NCBI GenBank assembly: GCA_024399115.1
Contig: JAKSHZ010000016.1
Coordinates: 1 to 38,368, forward strand
Origin: Bacilli bacterium
GTDB lineage: Bacteria > Bacillota_I > Bacilli_A > RFN20 > CAG-826
Reading direction: 5' to 3'
Length of the DNA stretch: 38,368 nucleotides
Each line of letters starts with the position of its first letter. The first letter of the stretch is position 1. Both the position numbers and the translations under genes were made by a program. The notes below the pieces were generated by a model, which was not told where the DNA came from, did not search any database, and saw nothing but the letters and a program-made list of their open reading frames with translations. Shown piece by piece: positions 18,609 through 25,399 of the stretch.

Positions 18609-18718
18609 TTGCACAAAAAAATCTTCAAACGTTGTATGTTTTGCGAATTGAAAACGCTTCCGCAAGAGCGTAGAATGGTAAGTGTCAAGAGGAACAGACG
18701 TTCCGACAACGAAAGGAG
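18609..18718 (+). promoter_or_regulatory. Early promoter/leader module, copy A (rightward operon)
   Basis: This 110-base module has a second copy on the other strand at 30082-30187. Shared parts are TTGCACAA at the upstream end, TTTTGCGAATTGAAA (18639-18653), AGAGCGTA, and CGAAAGGAG at the end. It holds a sigma-A-type promoter: -35 TTGAAA (18648-18653), 17-base spacer, -10 TAGAAT (18671-18676). The predicted transcript starts near 18683 and at once forms a hairpin GGAAC-AGAC-GTTCC (18691-18704), with TGTC/GACA pairing outside it. The upstream conserved part (18609-18647) is likely a regulator site. Promoter assignment is by inspection. Confidence 0.8.
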
Positions 18719-18726
18719 ATGCTGAT

Positions 18727-18933
18727 ATGACATTAGCACAAATTAAAGCAGACGAAAGAGTTTGCTCGGTGGAAAACGTATACGGAGATGGGTGGCAAGA
18801 TGAAGATACCAAGTATGAGTTGTCACTTGAAGATGGGTATATGTTTGATGATGGAAGCCACGTTAACAGGTACAGAACTGTTAAGGAAATGAGTGATGAA
18901 CTCCAATACGGAGTTGTAGAAGAAAAGGAGTGA
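18727..18933 (+). CDS. Small acidic early protein, unknown function
   Basis: A 68-residue protein, first gene of the rightward early operon. ATG 18727 is eight bases after AAAGGAG; an upstream in-frame start at 18682 would lie in the leader hairpin and is rejected. The protein is strongly acidic (for example DGWQDEDTKYELSLEDGY) with no recognised motif. Its opening MTLAQIK resembles the MTLR openings of two small proteins of the leftward operon, which has the same type of promoter. The stop is inside the next gene's AAGGAGTGATTTT element. Confidence 0.7.
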   Translation: MTLAQIKADERVCSVENVYGDGWQDEDTKYELSLEDGYMFDDGSHVNRYRTVKEMSDELQYGVVEEKE

Positions 18934-18937
18934 TTTT

Positions 18938-19204
18938 ATGTACAACAAGTTTTATGATGATGATTATGGTGATTTTCTTGTGCAGGAAGCGAAAGACGAA
19001 AAGGTGCTTGAAGAAGCAGAGCGTGAAAAACAGAAGAAAGAGTTCATTGGCAAGGCGGTAAACGAGATAATGAGAAAGTGGGAAGTCAAGCTCGCTAAGT
19101 ATGATAGCCCATCAGATAAAATTGCTAATATGCTTTTATCTGAAGCCTATGACGAAACATTAGCGGAAATGAGATTTAGTGGAAGGGAGTGTGCTTGGCT
19201 ATGA
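18938..19204 (+). CDS. Small charged protein, unknown function
   Basis: An 88-residue protein with a clear AAAAGGAG site and a highly charged helical middle (about 20-50, rich in Glu and Lys). No family recognised. It starts 5 bases after the previous stop and its own stop overlaps the next start (ATGA at 19201-19204), so it is part of a coupled run of four small genes. The C-terminus (SGRECAWL) overlaps the next ribosome binding site. Confidence 0.7.
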   Translation: MYNKFYDDDYGDFLVQEAKDEKVLEEAEREKQKKEFIGKAVNEIMRKWEVKLAKYDSPSDKIANMLLSEAYDETLAEMRFSGRECAWL

Positions 19205-19461
19205 AAAAAGAAAAAATTTGTCCTGTATGTTTAAAGGTGTTTGTTCCAACAGGGCACAATCAGAAAATTTGCAGCAAAGAATGTGCTGAGATTAGACACA
19301 GAGAATGGGCTAAGATGAACAGAAGAGCTTCTAAGTACAGAAGTAAAGACCTTGACAACGTTCTCAAGGAAATTGCTGAGTATAATGAGAGAACTAATCA
19401 GCATATATCTTATGGCCAATATATGGGGCTAATTTATAGTAAGGCAGGTGTTGAAAAATGA
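19201..19461 (+). CDS. Small zinc-ribbon protein
   Basis: An 86-residue protein. I place the start at ATG 19201, overlapping the previous TGA; an in-frame GTG at 19189 lies in the ribosome binding site. The N-terminus has CPVC (8-11 region) and, after a GHNQKICSKECAE segment, a second Cys pair, forming a treble-clef or zinc-ribbon of the kind in HNH-related and FCS-type fingers. The rest is basic and helical (EWAKMNRRASKYRSKD). Probably binds nucleic acid; no catalytic residues are visible. Confidence 0.7.
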   Translation: MKKEKICPVCLKVFVPTGHNQKICSKECAEIRHREWAKMNRRASKYRSKDLDNVLKEIAEYNERTNQHISYGQYMGLIYSKAGVEK

Positions 19462-19646
19462 GATGGGGGCAGTACGATTTCTGCAAAGATTGCAAGTACA
19501 GAGTAACAAAGTGTTATAACGGTGACAACGAGTTCTATTTGTGCAGTATGCCGATAAAGAGCAAGCTATTCCCTAAGCATTGTCAAGTTCCTGAAAGGGA
19601 AGAAATTGAAGGCTTTATAGCTAAACAAGCAGGAAGGAGTGAATAA
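19458..19646 (+). CDS. Small cysteine-rich protein
   Basis: A 62-residue protein coupled to the previous gene by an ATGA overlap. It has five cysteines in FCKDCKYRVTKCY, YLCSMP and HCQVPE, spaced as in a small zinc-binding domain often seen in Firmicutes phage early regions. The acidic C-terminus (EREEIEGFIAKQAGRSE) overlaps the ribosome binding site of the phosphoesterase gene. Function unknown; zinc binding is inferred. Confidence 0.65.
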   Translation: MRWGQYDFCKDCKYRVTKCYNGDNEFYLCSMPIKSKLFPKHCQVPEREEIEGFIAKQAGRSE

Positions 19647-19647
19647 G

Positions 19648-20898
19648 ATGGATTGGAAGCAAAGAGCTGTTGATATGTCAATCAATCAAGGCTTAAATGC
19701 AAGGCAAATATCTAAAGAGCTTGGTGTGGATTACGAGCGTTGCAGAGCGTATATAAAGCGTTACCGAAAAGCTAACAATATGCAGAGAGATTGTGCGGGC
19801 AAGGAACGTACTATTGAGGACAAAATGAACGATACTAAAATTAACCGTAACGGTGAAATAACATATAATACTCAAACAGTTCTTGAAAAAGGTCAGGATA
19901 TAACTCCTGAGTCCATTATGGCCGAGAAGGGATTAGTTCCTGAAGAGTGGGAAGTTGTTTCATTTACTAAGAACGTTTGGCAAAGTCAAACGAGAGAAGG
20001 AGAAGCAATAGACCTTTGCCAAAGCAAACTTACTGTAAGGCCTAATAGGGTTAATGAGATTACCTTCTCTGATATTGATAAATTCTTAGAAGGAAAGACC
20101 TTCAAAAACAAGATGAGCGTTCCTAAGATTAAGTACAATGCTTCAGGAGAGGTATTAGAGATTGATATAGCAGACTTACATTGCGGGTTGCTTGCTTGGA
20201 GAAATGAAACAGGCTCTGACTATGACTTGCATCTTTGTGCAGAGCGTTTTCTCGCAGGAATTAAAGACATAGTTGTTAGAGCAAACAGTAAACTGTTCAA
20301 GGATATTTATTTCTGTTGCTTGGGTGACGTAATACATATTGACAACGATATGAACACTACTACAAAAGGAACAATCCAACAGGCCGACGGTAGAATTGCT
20401 AAGATATTTGACTTTGCCTTTGATACTATAAATACTGCTATTGATATGTTAAGACCGTTAAATGCAAAGATTCACTATATGTACCTGTGCGGCAATCACG
20501 ATAGGAATACAGGATATTATCTTGCTAAATGTTTACACCTTGCTAATCCTGACGTTGACTTTGACATAGCTCCCAATCCTCAAAAGGCTATTCATTTTGG
20601 AAACGTTCTTGTGGGGCTAACTCACGGTGATATGCCTACTAAGAATAAAGGAACTTGGCTTATGCACGATTACAGAAAAGAGTTCGGTGAAAGCCTTTTC
20701 GTTGAGGAACATTGTGGGCACATTCATACAGAAGAATCAAAAATGTACAACGGAATAATGGTACGCTCGGTAATGGCTCAATGCGGAAATAGCTATTGGG
20801 AGCATCAGCAGGGCTACCGTTCTATGAGAGGTATAATGTGCTTCGTGTGGAACAAAGAAAAAGGGCTAAGGGAAACTTGGTACTACTATGATATTTAA
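19648..20898 (+). CDS. Calcineurin-like metallophosphoesterase with N-terminal helix-turn-helix
   Basis: A 416-residue protein. ATG 19648 is eight bases after AAGGAG; the in-frame GTG at 19639 is inside that site. The first ~40 residues look like a helix-turn-helix (NQGLNARQISKELGVDYERC). Metal-binding motifs of the calcineurin-like fold follow in order: D176-L-H178, GD227VIH, GNH284D285R, THGD (326-328) and GHIH (357-360). Such enzymes hydrolyse phosphodiesters using two metal ions; phage members can act on DNA ends or nucleotides. The HTH plus its place beside recombination genes suggests a DNA substrate. Substrate is inferred, fold is well supported. Confidence 0.85.
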   Translation: MDWKQRAVDMSINQGLNARQISKELGVDYERCRAYIKRYRKANNMQRDCAGKERTIEDKMNDTKINRNGEITYNTQTVLEKGQDITPESIMAEKGLVPEEWEVVSFTKNVWQSQTREGEAIDLCQSKLTVRPNRVNEITFSDIDKFLEGKTFKNKMSVPKIKYNASGEVLEIDIADLHCGLLAWRNETGSDYDLHLCAERFLAGIKDIVVRANSKLFKDIYFCCLGDVIHIDNDMNTTTKGTIQQADGRIAKIFDFAFDTINTAIDMLRPLNAKIHYMYLCGNHDRNTGYYLAKCLHLANPDVDFDIAPNPQKAIHFGNVLVGLTHGDMPTKNKGTWLMHDYRKEFGESLFVEEHCGHIHTEESKMYNGIMVRSVMAQCGNSYWEHQQGYRSMRGIMCFVWNKEKGLRETWYYYDI

Positions 20899-20909
20899 GG
20901 AGAACAATT

Positions 20910-21200
20910 ATGAACGATTATAAGAATTTTTCAAAAGAAGTTAAGACAATTATGGGAGAGAGCTATATTTCTGCCGAAAAGCCTGATATGGTAAATCACC
21001 CTAATCACTATACAAAAGGTGGTATTGAGTGCATTGATATCATCAGGGTGATTGTATCAAGCTATAAAAATCCTTTTTGTGCCGCTCTTGTAGGCAACAT
21101 TATTAAATATATATACAGAGCTCCGAACAAAAACGGATTAGAGGACTTGAAGAAGGCTCAATGGTATTTAAACAGACTTATTGTAGAATGGGAGAAGTGA
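20910..21200 (+). CDS. DUF3310 family protein
   Basis: A 96-residue protein with an AAGGAG site. Residues 28-95 show the DUF3310 pattern: VNHPNHYTKGGIECIDIIR, then GNIIKYIYRAPNKNGLEDL and KKAQWYLNRLI. The family is widespread in phages and has been annotated as a nucleotide-kinase-like protein, but its activity is not established. It is followed at once by the next gene, 5 bases after its stop. Confidence 0.9.
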   Translation: MNDYKNFSKEVKTIMGESYISAEKPDMVNHPNHYTKGGIECIDIIRVIVSSYKNPFCAALVGNIIKYIYRAPNKNGLEDLKKAQWYLNRLIVEWEK

Positions 21201-21205
21201 TTAAT

Positions 21206-21478
21206 ATGACAGATGAAGCAGCTCTTAATATTTTAAAAAGAGATAACGTATATCAAAAGACAAGTGCTCAGTTTGATTGGGCTGTAAAAATTGCTATGAG
21301 AGCTCTTGAAAAGGAAGTTGCAAAAAAGCCTGAAACTCATTCTGATGATGATGGTACTACATTTATGACTTGCCCTTGTTGCGACAAGTCATCATTAATC
21401 AGCTCGCCTTTTGGCAACCCTACAAAACGTTGCCGCTACTGCGGACAAAAATTAGATTGGAGTAAAGAAAATGCCTAA
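21206..21478 (+). CDS. Small zinc-ribbon protein
   Basis: A 90-residue protein; ATG 21206 is chosen because it follows GGGAGAAG and does not overlap the DUF3310 gene, unlike the in-frame start at 21161. Residues 1-40 are helical (DEAALNILKRDN, VKIAMRALEKE). The C-terminal half has a zinc ribbon with CPCC and CRYCGQKL pairs. This helical-plus-ribbon form is common in Firmicutes phages, function unknown. Its end overlaps the next start by 8 bases. Confidence 0.75.
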   Translation: MTDEAALNILKRDNVYQKTSAQFDWAVKIAMRALEKEVAKKPETHSDDDGTTFMTCPCCDKSSLISSPFGNPTKRCRYCGQKLDWSKENA

Positions 21479-21737
21479 GTGTAAAGAAAAAGATTGTATA
21501 TATATTAACTATTTAGGACAGTGCGAGTTCCTGCATAAAAAAGGAGAAAGCAGAATCAAATATGCAGGCAAATCAGAAGTGAGAGCCTGTGCTTGGTATG
21601 AGAATAATAGTGGTAATAAATGCGACAAATGCAAGAACGCTATTAAGGTTGAAGGCCACGTTCAGAAATATTGTGTATTGAAGTACAGAGTGCTCCCACT
21701 CGGCAGAACAGGTTGTGAATACTTTAAAAAAATTTAA
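21471..21737 (+). CDS. Cysteine-rich small protein
   Basis: An 88-residue protein with cysteines in two groups: CKEKDCIY, GQCEF and ACAWYE in the first half, and CDKCKNAI, KYCVL and GCEYF in the second, so it may bind two metal ions. It overlaps the preceding gene by 8 bases. It ends the first part of the rightward operon; a hairpin begins on its stop codon and a new promoter lies downstream. Function unknown. Confidence 0.65.
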   Translation: MPKCKEKDCIYINYLGQCEFLHKKGESRIKYAGKSEVRACAWYENNSGNKCDKCKNAIKVEGHVQKYCVLKYRVLPLGRTGCEYFKKI

Positions 21738-21774
21738 CGCTTCAAAACAAAGCGTTCAGATGAAAAATTTTCAT
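21736..21774 (+). promoter_or_regulatory. Hairpin and perfect inverted repeat upstream of the Xre gene
   Basis: AACGCTT (21736-21742) pairs with AAGCGTT (21750-21756) around a 7-base loop. It has no immediate T-tract, so it is a weak terminator at best. It is followed by a perfect inverted repeat ATGAAAA-A-TTTTCAT (21760-21774), a size and form typical of an operator for a small Xre/Cro-type repressor such as the gene just downstream. Confidence 0.5.
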
Positions 21775-21800
21775 TTTGGCAAAAAATTTTTAAAAAACTA

Positions 21801-21829
21801 TTGATTTTGTCAATTTATTATTGTAAAAT
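21801..21829 (+). promoter_or_regulatory. Sigma-A-type promoter for the Xre/recombination/replication genes
   Basis: -35 TTGATT (21801-21806), 17-base spacer, -10 TAAAAT (21824-21829), in an AT-rich stretch. The -35 region also lies in a small inverted repeat (TTGA...TCAA, 21801-21813), which could let a repressor block it. It would serve the genes from 21853 onward. Confidence 0.7.
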
Positions 21830-21852
21830 AGTTTTGTAAAGGTGGTGAACGT

Positions 21853-22065
21853 ATGAGAAGCAATTTAGTTGCATTGAGAAAAGGCTTAGGCCTTACTCAA
21901 CCTGACTTCGCTAAAATGTTTGGATTGTCAGCAAGTGAGCTTTGCAGGATTGAGAAAGGGCAGCGAAAAGGCTCGGTTGACCTATGGCTTGGTATTGCAG
22001 ATACTTTTAAACTATCTCTACCTGAACTCAGAAAAATAATGGAAGTGACCGAACTAAAAAATTGA
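21853..22065 (+). CDS. Xre/Cro-family transcriptional regulator
   Basis: A 70-residue, single-domain helix-turn-helix protein with an AAAGGTGG site. The helix-turn-helix is at about residues 12-40: LGLTQPDFAKMFGLSASEL followed by CRIEKGQRKGS. There is no extra dimerisation or protease-sensitive domain, so it is Cro-like rather than CI-like. It has its own promoter with adjacent inverted repeats, suggesting self-regulation. It may also act on the shared early modules at 18609 and 30082; that is speculation. Confidence 0.85.
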   Translation: MRSNLVALRKGLGLTQPDFAKMFGLSASELCRIEKGQRKGSVDLWLGIADTFKLSLPELRKIMEVTELKN

Positions 22066-22088
22066 TTTAATTGAAAAGGAGTACAATT

Positions 22089-22649
22089 ATGAATGTTTAT
22101 CAGAAGTTGCAGAAATGCAGAGTAGAACTTCAAGCTAAGAACTTGAAGAAGAGTGGAGTTAATAAGTTTGCAGGTTTTAGCTATTATGAACTTGCCGATT
22201 TTATTCCTACAATCAATAAGCTATTTGACGATATAGGCTTATGCAGTAACTTTAGTATTCTTGGAGATATGGCATCTCTTGAAATCATTAACTGCGAAAA
22301 GCCTGAAGAGAAGATAATTTTTAACTCTCCAATAGCAGATGCAAACCTAAAAGGTTGCACACCTGTTCAGAGCTTAGGTGGAGTTCATACCTACTTGAAG
22401 AGATATCTTTACTTGAACGCTTTGGAAATCGTTGAAAGCGATATGCTTGATGGTAACGTAAATAAGCCTGAATCTAAGCCTGCCACACAAGAAACAGATT
22501 ATAGACAGCTGCTCGTAGATTATTGCAAGGCTTCAGGGATAGATATGAAAGATATAGCGGTAGAATACAAGCTTAATTCTAAAAGTAGTCAAGCAGATTT
22601 TAGAAAAGCATTAGAAGGAGTAAATAACAATGCAAAACGTAACAGTTGA
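22089..22649 (+). CDS. erf: ERF-family single-strand annealing protein
   Basis: A 186-residue protein; ATG 22089 lies seven bases after AAAAGGAG. The ERF superfamily pattern is visible: GVNKFAGFSYYELADFIP near the start and VQSLGGVHTYLKRYLYLNAL (about 107-126), followed by an acidic ESDMLDG. The C-terminal ~50 residues are a separate small helical domain. ERF proteins anneal complementary single strands and are paired with a 5'-3' exonuclease, here the next gene, which it overlaps by 20 bases. This gives RecA-independent recombination during replication. Confidence 0.85.
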   Translation: MNVYQKLQKCRVELQAKNLKKSGVNKFAGFSYYELADFIPTINKLFDDIGLCSNFSILGDMASLEIINCEKPEEKIIFNSPIADANLKGCTPVQSLGGVHTYLKRYLYLNALEIVESDMLDGNVNKPESKPATQETDYRQLLVDYCKASGIDMKDIAVEYKLNSKSSQADFRKALEGVNNNAKRNS

Positions 22650-23526
22650 CCGTAATAAATATATAGGGGGCTCAGATATTCCTATAATTTTAGGCATCAG
22701 CCCTTTTAAAAAGAGATTTGACCTGCTTCTTGAAAAGGCAGAGCTCAAAGAGAACGAGTTCAAAGGTAACGAGTATACAGAGTACGGAAATGTGATGGAA
22801 GATAAAATCAGACAGCACGTTAATTCAGTAATGAATACTAACTTTGTAGAAGATAAAAAAATTAATGGTGATATTCGTTGCCACGTTGACGGTTGGAACG
22901 GAGAACTTATTCTTGAGATTAAGACTACTTCTCAAACTCACGTTTCTTTAGATGATTACAAGGTTTATCTTTCTCAGTTGCTCTTCTATATGGAAAACTA
23001 CGGAGCAGAAAATGGTGTGTTGGCTGTATATGAAAGACCTGATGACTTCAATGAAGAATTTGACGAAAAGAGATTGAGAGTTTACCCTGTTAACATTGAC
23101 AAGTATAAAGAATTTGTCGCAGATATTAATAATGCTGTTGAGCAGTTTAAAGTAGACTTGCAGAAGGTTAAGGATAATCCATTCACTACTGAAGAGGATT
23201 TACTGCCAACAGACTTAACAGTTGTTGCCAATCAGATTGTAGCTTTGGAGTGTGAACTTTCTAAATTTGAAGAGCTTGCAAAGAGAAGAGATGAACTCAA
23301 AGAGCAGCTTAAAAAGGCTATGGTGGAAAACGGTGTTAAGAAGTGGACTACTCCTAATAACACTCAAATAACTCTTGTAGCAGATGGAGAAGATAAGGAA
23401 GTACAGAAGTTCAACGAAAAGAAGTTTGCAGAAGAGCATCAGGATATATATTCTGAATATTTAGAAGCAAAAGTACAAAAAGGCCGCAAAGGATATGTAA
23501 AAATAACATTACCAAAGGAGAAATAA
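22630..23526 (+). CDS. YqaJ-type (lambda exonuclease-like) recombination nuclease
   Basis: A 298-residue protein with GAAGGAG before its ATG. The YqaJ/lambda-exo signature is clear: YIGGSDIPIILGISPFKK at 11-28, a GN..TEYG..ME element near 47-57, and the PD-(D/E)xK core with D87 (CHVDG) and E96-I-K98 (LEIKTT). The C-terminal third has a coiled coil (about 195-240). The enzyme would resect double-stranded DNA ends to give single strands for the ERF protein encoded directly upstream. Confidence 0.9.
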   Translation: MQNVTVDRNKYIGGSDIPIILGISPFKKRFDLLLEKAELKENEFKGNEYTEYGNVMEDKIRQHVNSVMNTNFVEDKKINGDIRCHVDGWNGELILEIKTTSQTHVSLDDYKVYLSQLLFYMENYGAENGVLAVYERPDDFNEEFDEKRLRVYPVNIDKYKEFVADINNAVEQFKVDLQKVKDNPFTTEEDLLPTDLTVVANQIVALECELSKFEELAKRRDELKEQLKKAMVENGVKKWTTPNNTQITLVADGEDKEVQKFNEKKFAEEHQDIYSEYLEAKVQKGRKGYVKITLPKEK

Positions 23527-23528
23527 TT

Positions 23529-23870
23529 ATGAATATTACAGGTAAAGCAAAGGTTTGGGTAAGTGAAAGACAGGGCAGTACAGGTACTTTCAAATCTTAT
23601 AGCGTTGGGGTATCTAAGAAAAAGGAAGATGGCAGCTATGTAAACGGTTATATGCCTGCTCGCTTTAAGAAGGGAGTTGAGCTTGAAAACGGTACTAACA
23701 TTGACATTAAGAACGGTTTTGTTACTCTTGAAGTTTATAATAATAAGGAAAGCAAAGAGGTGAAAACTCCTTCACTTATGATTATTGAGTTTGAAACAGA
23801 AGGAACTCCTGTAAACGTTGAGCCTAATTGGGATAGCTTCAATGTAGGCGGAGATGACTTACCATTCTAA
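23529..23870 (+). CDS. Single-stranded DNA-binding-like protein
   Basis: A 113-residue beta-rich protein starting 2 bases after the nuclease gene. The order of strands (ITGKAKVWVSERQG, YSVGVSKKKEDGSY, TNIDIKNGFVTLEVY) suits an OB fold. The C-terminus is acidic and ends DDLPF, like the DDDIPF tip by which SSB proteins recruit partners. Together with the ERF and YqaJ genes it completes a recombination set. SSB role is inferred from the tip, fold impression and context. Confidence 0.75.
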   Translation: MNITGKAKVWVSERQGSTGTFKSYSVGVSKKKEDGSYVNGYMPARFKKGVELENGTNIDIKNGFVTLEVYNNKESKEVKTPSLMIIEFETEGTPVNVEPNWDSFNVGGDDLPF

Positions 23871-23883
23871 AGGGGTGAGCTAA

Positions 23884-24219
23884 ATGGAATTGTTCTTAGA
23901 GCTTCAATCAAAGACTAAGCAATTAGAGATTAGCATTAAGCAGCTTAGACAGAGCGGAACGGATTATGCTCAAGCAGAAAAAGATTACAAAATACTGCTC
24001 AGGGAAGAATGTTTAAAGCTTCGTGATGAGGGAATGGCAATCGGAATGATAGATAAGACCTGTTACGGTATTCCTTCAGTTGCAGATGCACGTTTTAAGC
24101 GTGACGTTGCTGAAGCTGTTTACAAGGCAAATTTAGAAGCAATTAACTCTATTAAGTTGCAGATGAGATTGATAGAGAATCAGCTTAGTAGAGAATATGC
24201 TTCAAATGCGAACGTTTGA
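23884..24219 (+). CDS. Helical phage protein of the recombination/replication cluster
   Basis: A 111-residue protein with an AGGGGTGAG site. Mostly helical, with a coiled coil at about 1-35 (LQSKTKQLEISIKQLRQ) and another at the C-terminus. The centre has GMAIGMIDKTCYG, a conserved-looking segment. I recognise this type as a common partner of ssb genes in Firmicutes phages but know no function. Confidence 0.65.
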   Translation: MELFLELQSKTKQLEISIKQLRQSGTDYAQAEKDYKILLREECLKLRDEGMAIGMIDKTCYGIPSVADARFKRDVAEAVYKANLEAINSIKLQMRLIENQLSREYASNANV

Positions 24220-24227
24220 GGTGCGAA

Positions 24228-24479
24228 ATGACTAAATCTGAAAAAGAAGTCTACGAAAATGCTCTTAAAATGTTTGATAACTGTTGTGCGATATGTGGCA
24301 GCCCTTATGTAGAGCTGCACCATATTCGCTATGGCGGGCGATATGGGGGCAGAAAGACATATGAGGGTAACATTATACCCTTGTGCAAAAAACACCATAT
24401 GGAAGCTCACAGCCAAAAATACAAGCATATGCCGATATTGATTAAACTTGTAGAGGAGAAAATGAATGGAAACGTATGA
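24228..24479 (+). CDS. HNH endonuclease
   Basis: An 83-residue protein; ATG 24228 follows GAGGTG, and the in-frame TTG at 24216 is less likely. It has a CAIC pair (20-23 region), the ELHHIRYGG core, and NIIPLCKKHHMEAH, the full HNH/treble-clef set with zinc-binding cysteines. Small stand-alone HNH proteins in this position, next to RusA, are thought to act in DNA processing or recombination rather than as homing enzymes. It overlaps the rusA gene by 14 bases. Confidence 0.88.
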   Translation: MTKSEKEVYENALKMFDNCCAICGSPYVELHHIRYGGRYGGRKTYEGNIIPLCKKHHMEAHSQKYKHMPILIKLVEEKMNGNV

Positions 24480-24840
24480 GATTCTTATGAAATTGCCTTC
24501 TCTGAATGAATACATAAACGTTTGCAGATGCAATAAATATCAAGCTGCTAAGTTTAAAAGAGATATTGAGCAGGAGATAGGTTATTATCTGCTAAAAATG
24601 CCGAAATATGATAAACCTATTAAGCTTCATTTCCATTGGATTGAAGGCAATAACAGAAGAGATTATGACAATGTTGCATTTTCTAAGAAGTTTGTCTTAG
24701 ATGCTATGCAGAAGCACGGAAAGCTTGAAAACGATAATAGAAAGTTCGTAACAGGATTTACTGACACCTTCGGTTACGAGAAAGACAATTTTAAAGTAGT
24801 GTTAGGAGTTGAATTTGATGAAGAATCTAAAGTCGGTTGA
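24466..24840 (+). CDS. rusA: RusA-family Holliday junction resolvase
   Basis: A 124-residue protein matching RusA in length and pattern: LPSLNEYINVCR near the N-terminus, RRDYDN at 64-69 with acidic D66 and D68, D79, and LENDN with D90. These aspartates form the metal-binding site that cuts four-way DNA junctions. It overlaps the HNH gene and the next gene, inside a coupled set. It would resolve recombination intermediates before packaging. Confidence 0.9.
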   Translation: METYEILMKLPSLNEYINVCRCNKYQAAKFKRDIEQEIGYYLLKMPKYDKPIKLHFHWIEGNNRRDYDNVAFSKKFVLDAMQKHGKLENDNRKFVTGFTDTFGYEKDNFKVVLGVEFDEESKVG

Positions 24841-25120
24841 AGCTATGGTTAAGAAAGCGTTAGAAGAATATCCTGAAGCTCGTTCAGATGATTTTATTCT
24901 TATTGCAAGAGTATACGAGCAGATTAATCCTATGTTTATGTTTGACAATTTCAGCTACATAATGACAAATCACAAAGATTTACATTTGCCTTGCTTTGAA
25001 AGCATCAGGAGAACAAGGCAAAAACTTCAGAGCAAGTATGAGGAGTTAAGGCCTTCAAAGGAAGCTCAGGAGTTTAGAACAGCGGCAGAAGAAGCTTACA
25101 TAGAATATGCAAGGGAATGA
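24818..25120 (+). CDS. Conserved small phage protein, unknown function
   Basis: A 100-residue helical protein; ATG 24818 is nine bases after TTAGGAG and overlaps the end of rusA by 23 bases. Contains ARSDDFILIARVYEQ, then a segment ending in ESIRRTRQKLQSKYEELRP. Proteins with this central pattern, followed by an R..R.K(L/I)Q element, are often seen next to rusA in Firmicutes phages. The RRTRQKLQ segment may bind nucleic acid; that is only an impression. Confidence 0.65.
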   Translation: MKNLKSVEAMVKKALEEYPEARSDDFILIARVYEQINPMFMFDNFSYIMTNHKDLHLPCFESIRRTRQKLQSKYEELRPSKEAQEFRTAAEEAYIEYARE

Positions 25121-25380
25121 GCACAATGATTAACAAAGATATTAGAGAATCGTTACCTGAAGAAGCAATAGTATTTGATAATCCGTCTTATGATAATTCA
25201 ATATTGGGAGTTACAGATGACAATAGAATCGTTTATAACTATGACTCTATGATTGAGGAACTTATGTCAGATGAAAATATGAATTATGAAGATGCTGCTG
25301 ATTTTGTCAGCTACAACACGGTAAGAGCGTTAGGCTATTTCTCTAAAGAAAATAAGCCTATTGTTGTTTACCCTATTTAA
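25117..25380 (+). CDS. Conserved small acidic phage protein, unknown function
   Basis: An 87-residue acidic protein overlapping the previous stop (ATGA at 25117-25120). ATG 25126 is an equally good start, as it has better spacing from AAGGGA. Contains ILGVTDDNRIVYNYDSMIEE and AADFVSYNTVRALGYF, a pattern I have seen in many Firmicutes phages and phage-like elements without a known function. Confidence 0.75.
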   Translation: MSTMINKDIRESLPEEAIVFDNPSYDNSILGVTDDNRIVYNYDSMIEELMSDENMNYEDAADFVSYNTVRALGYFSKENKPIVVYPI

Positions 25381-25399
25381 TTTAAAGGAGTGCAAAAAA

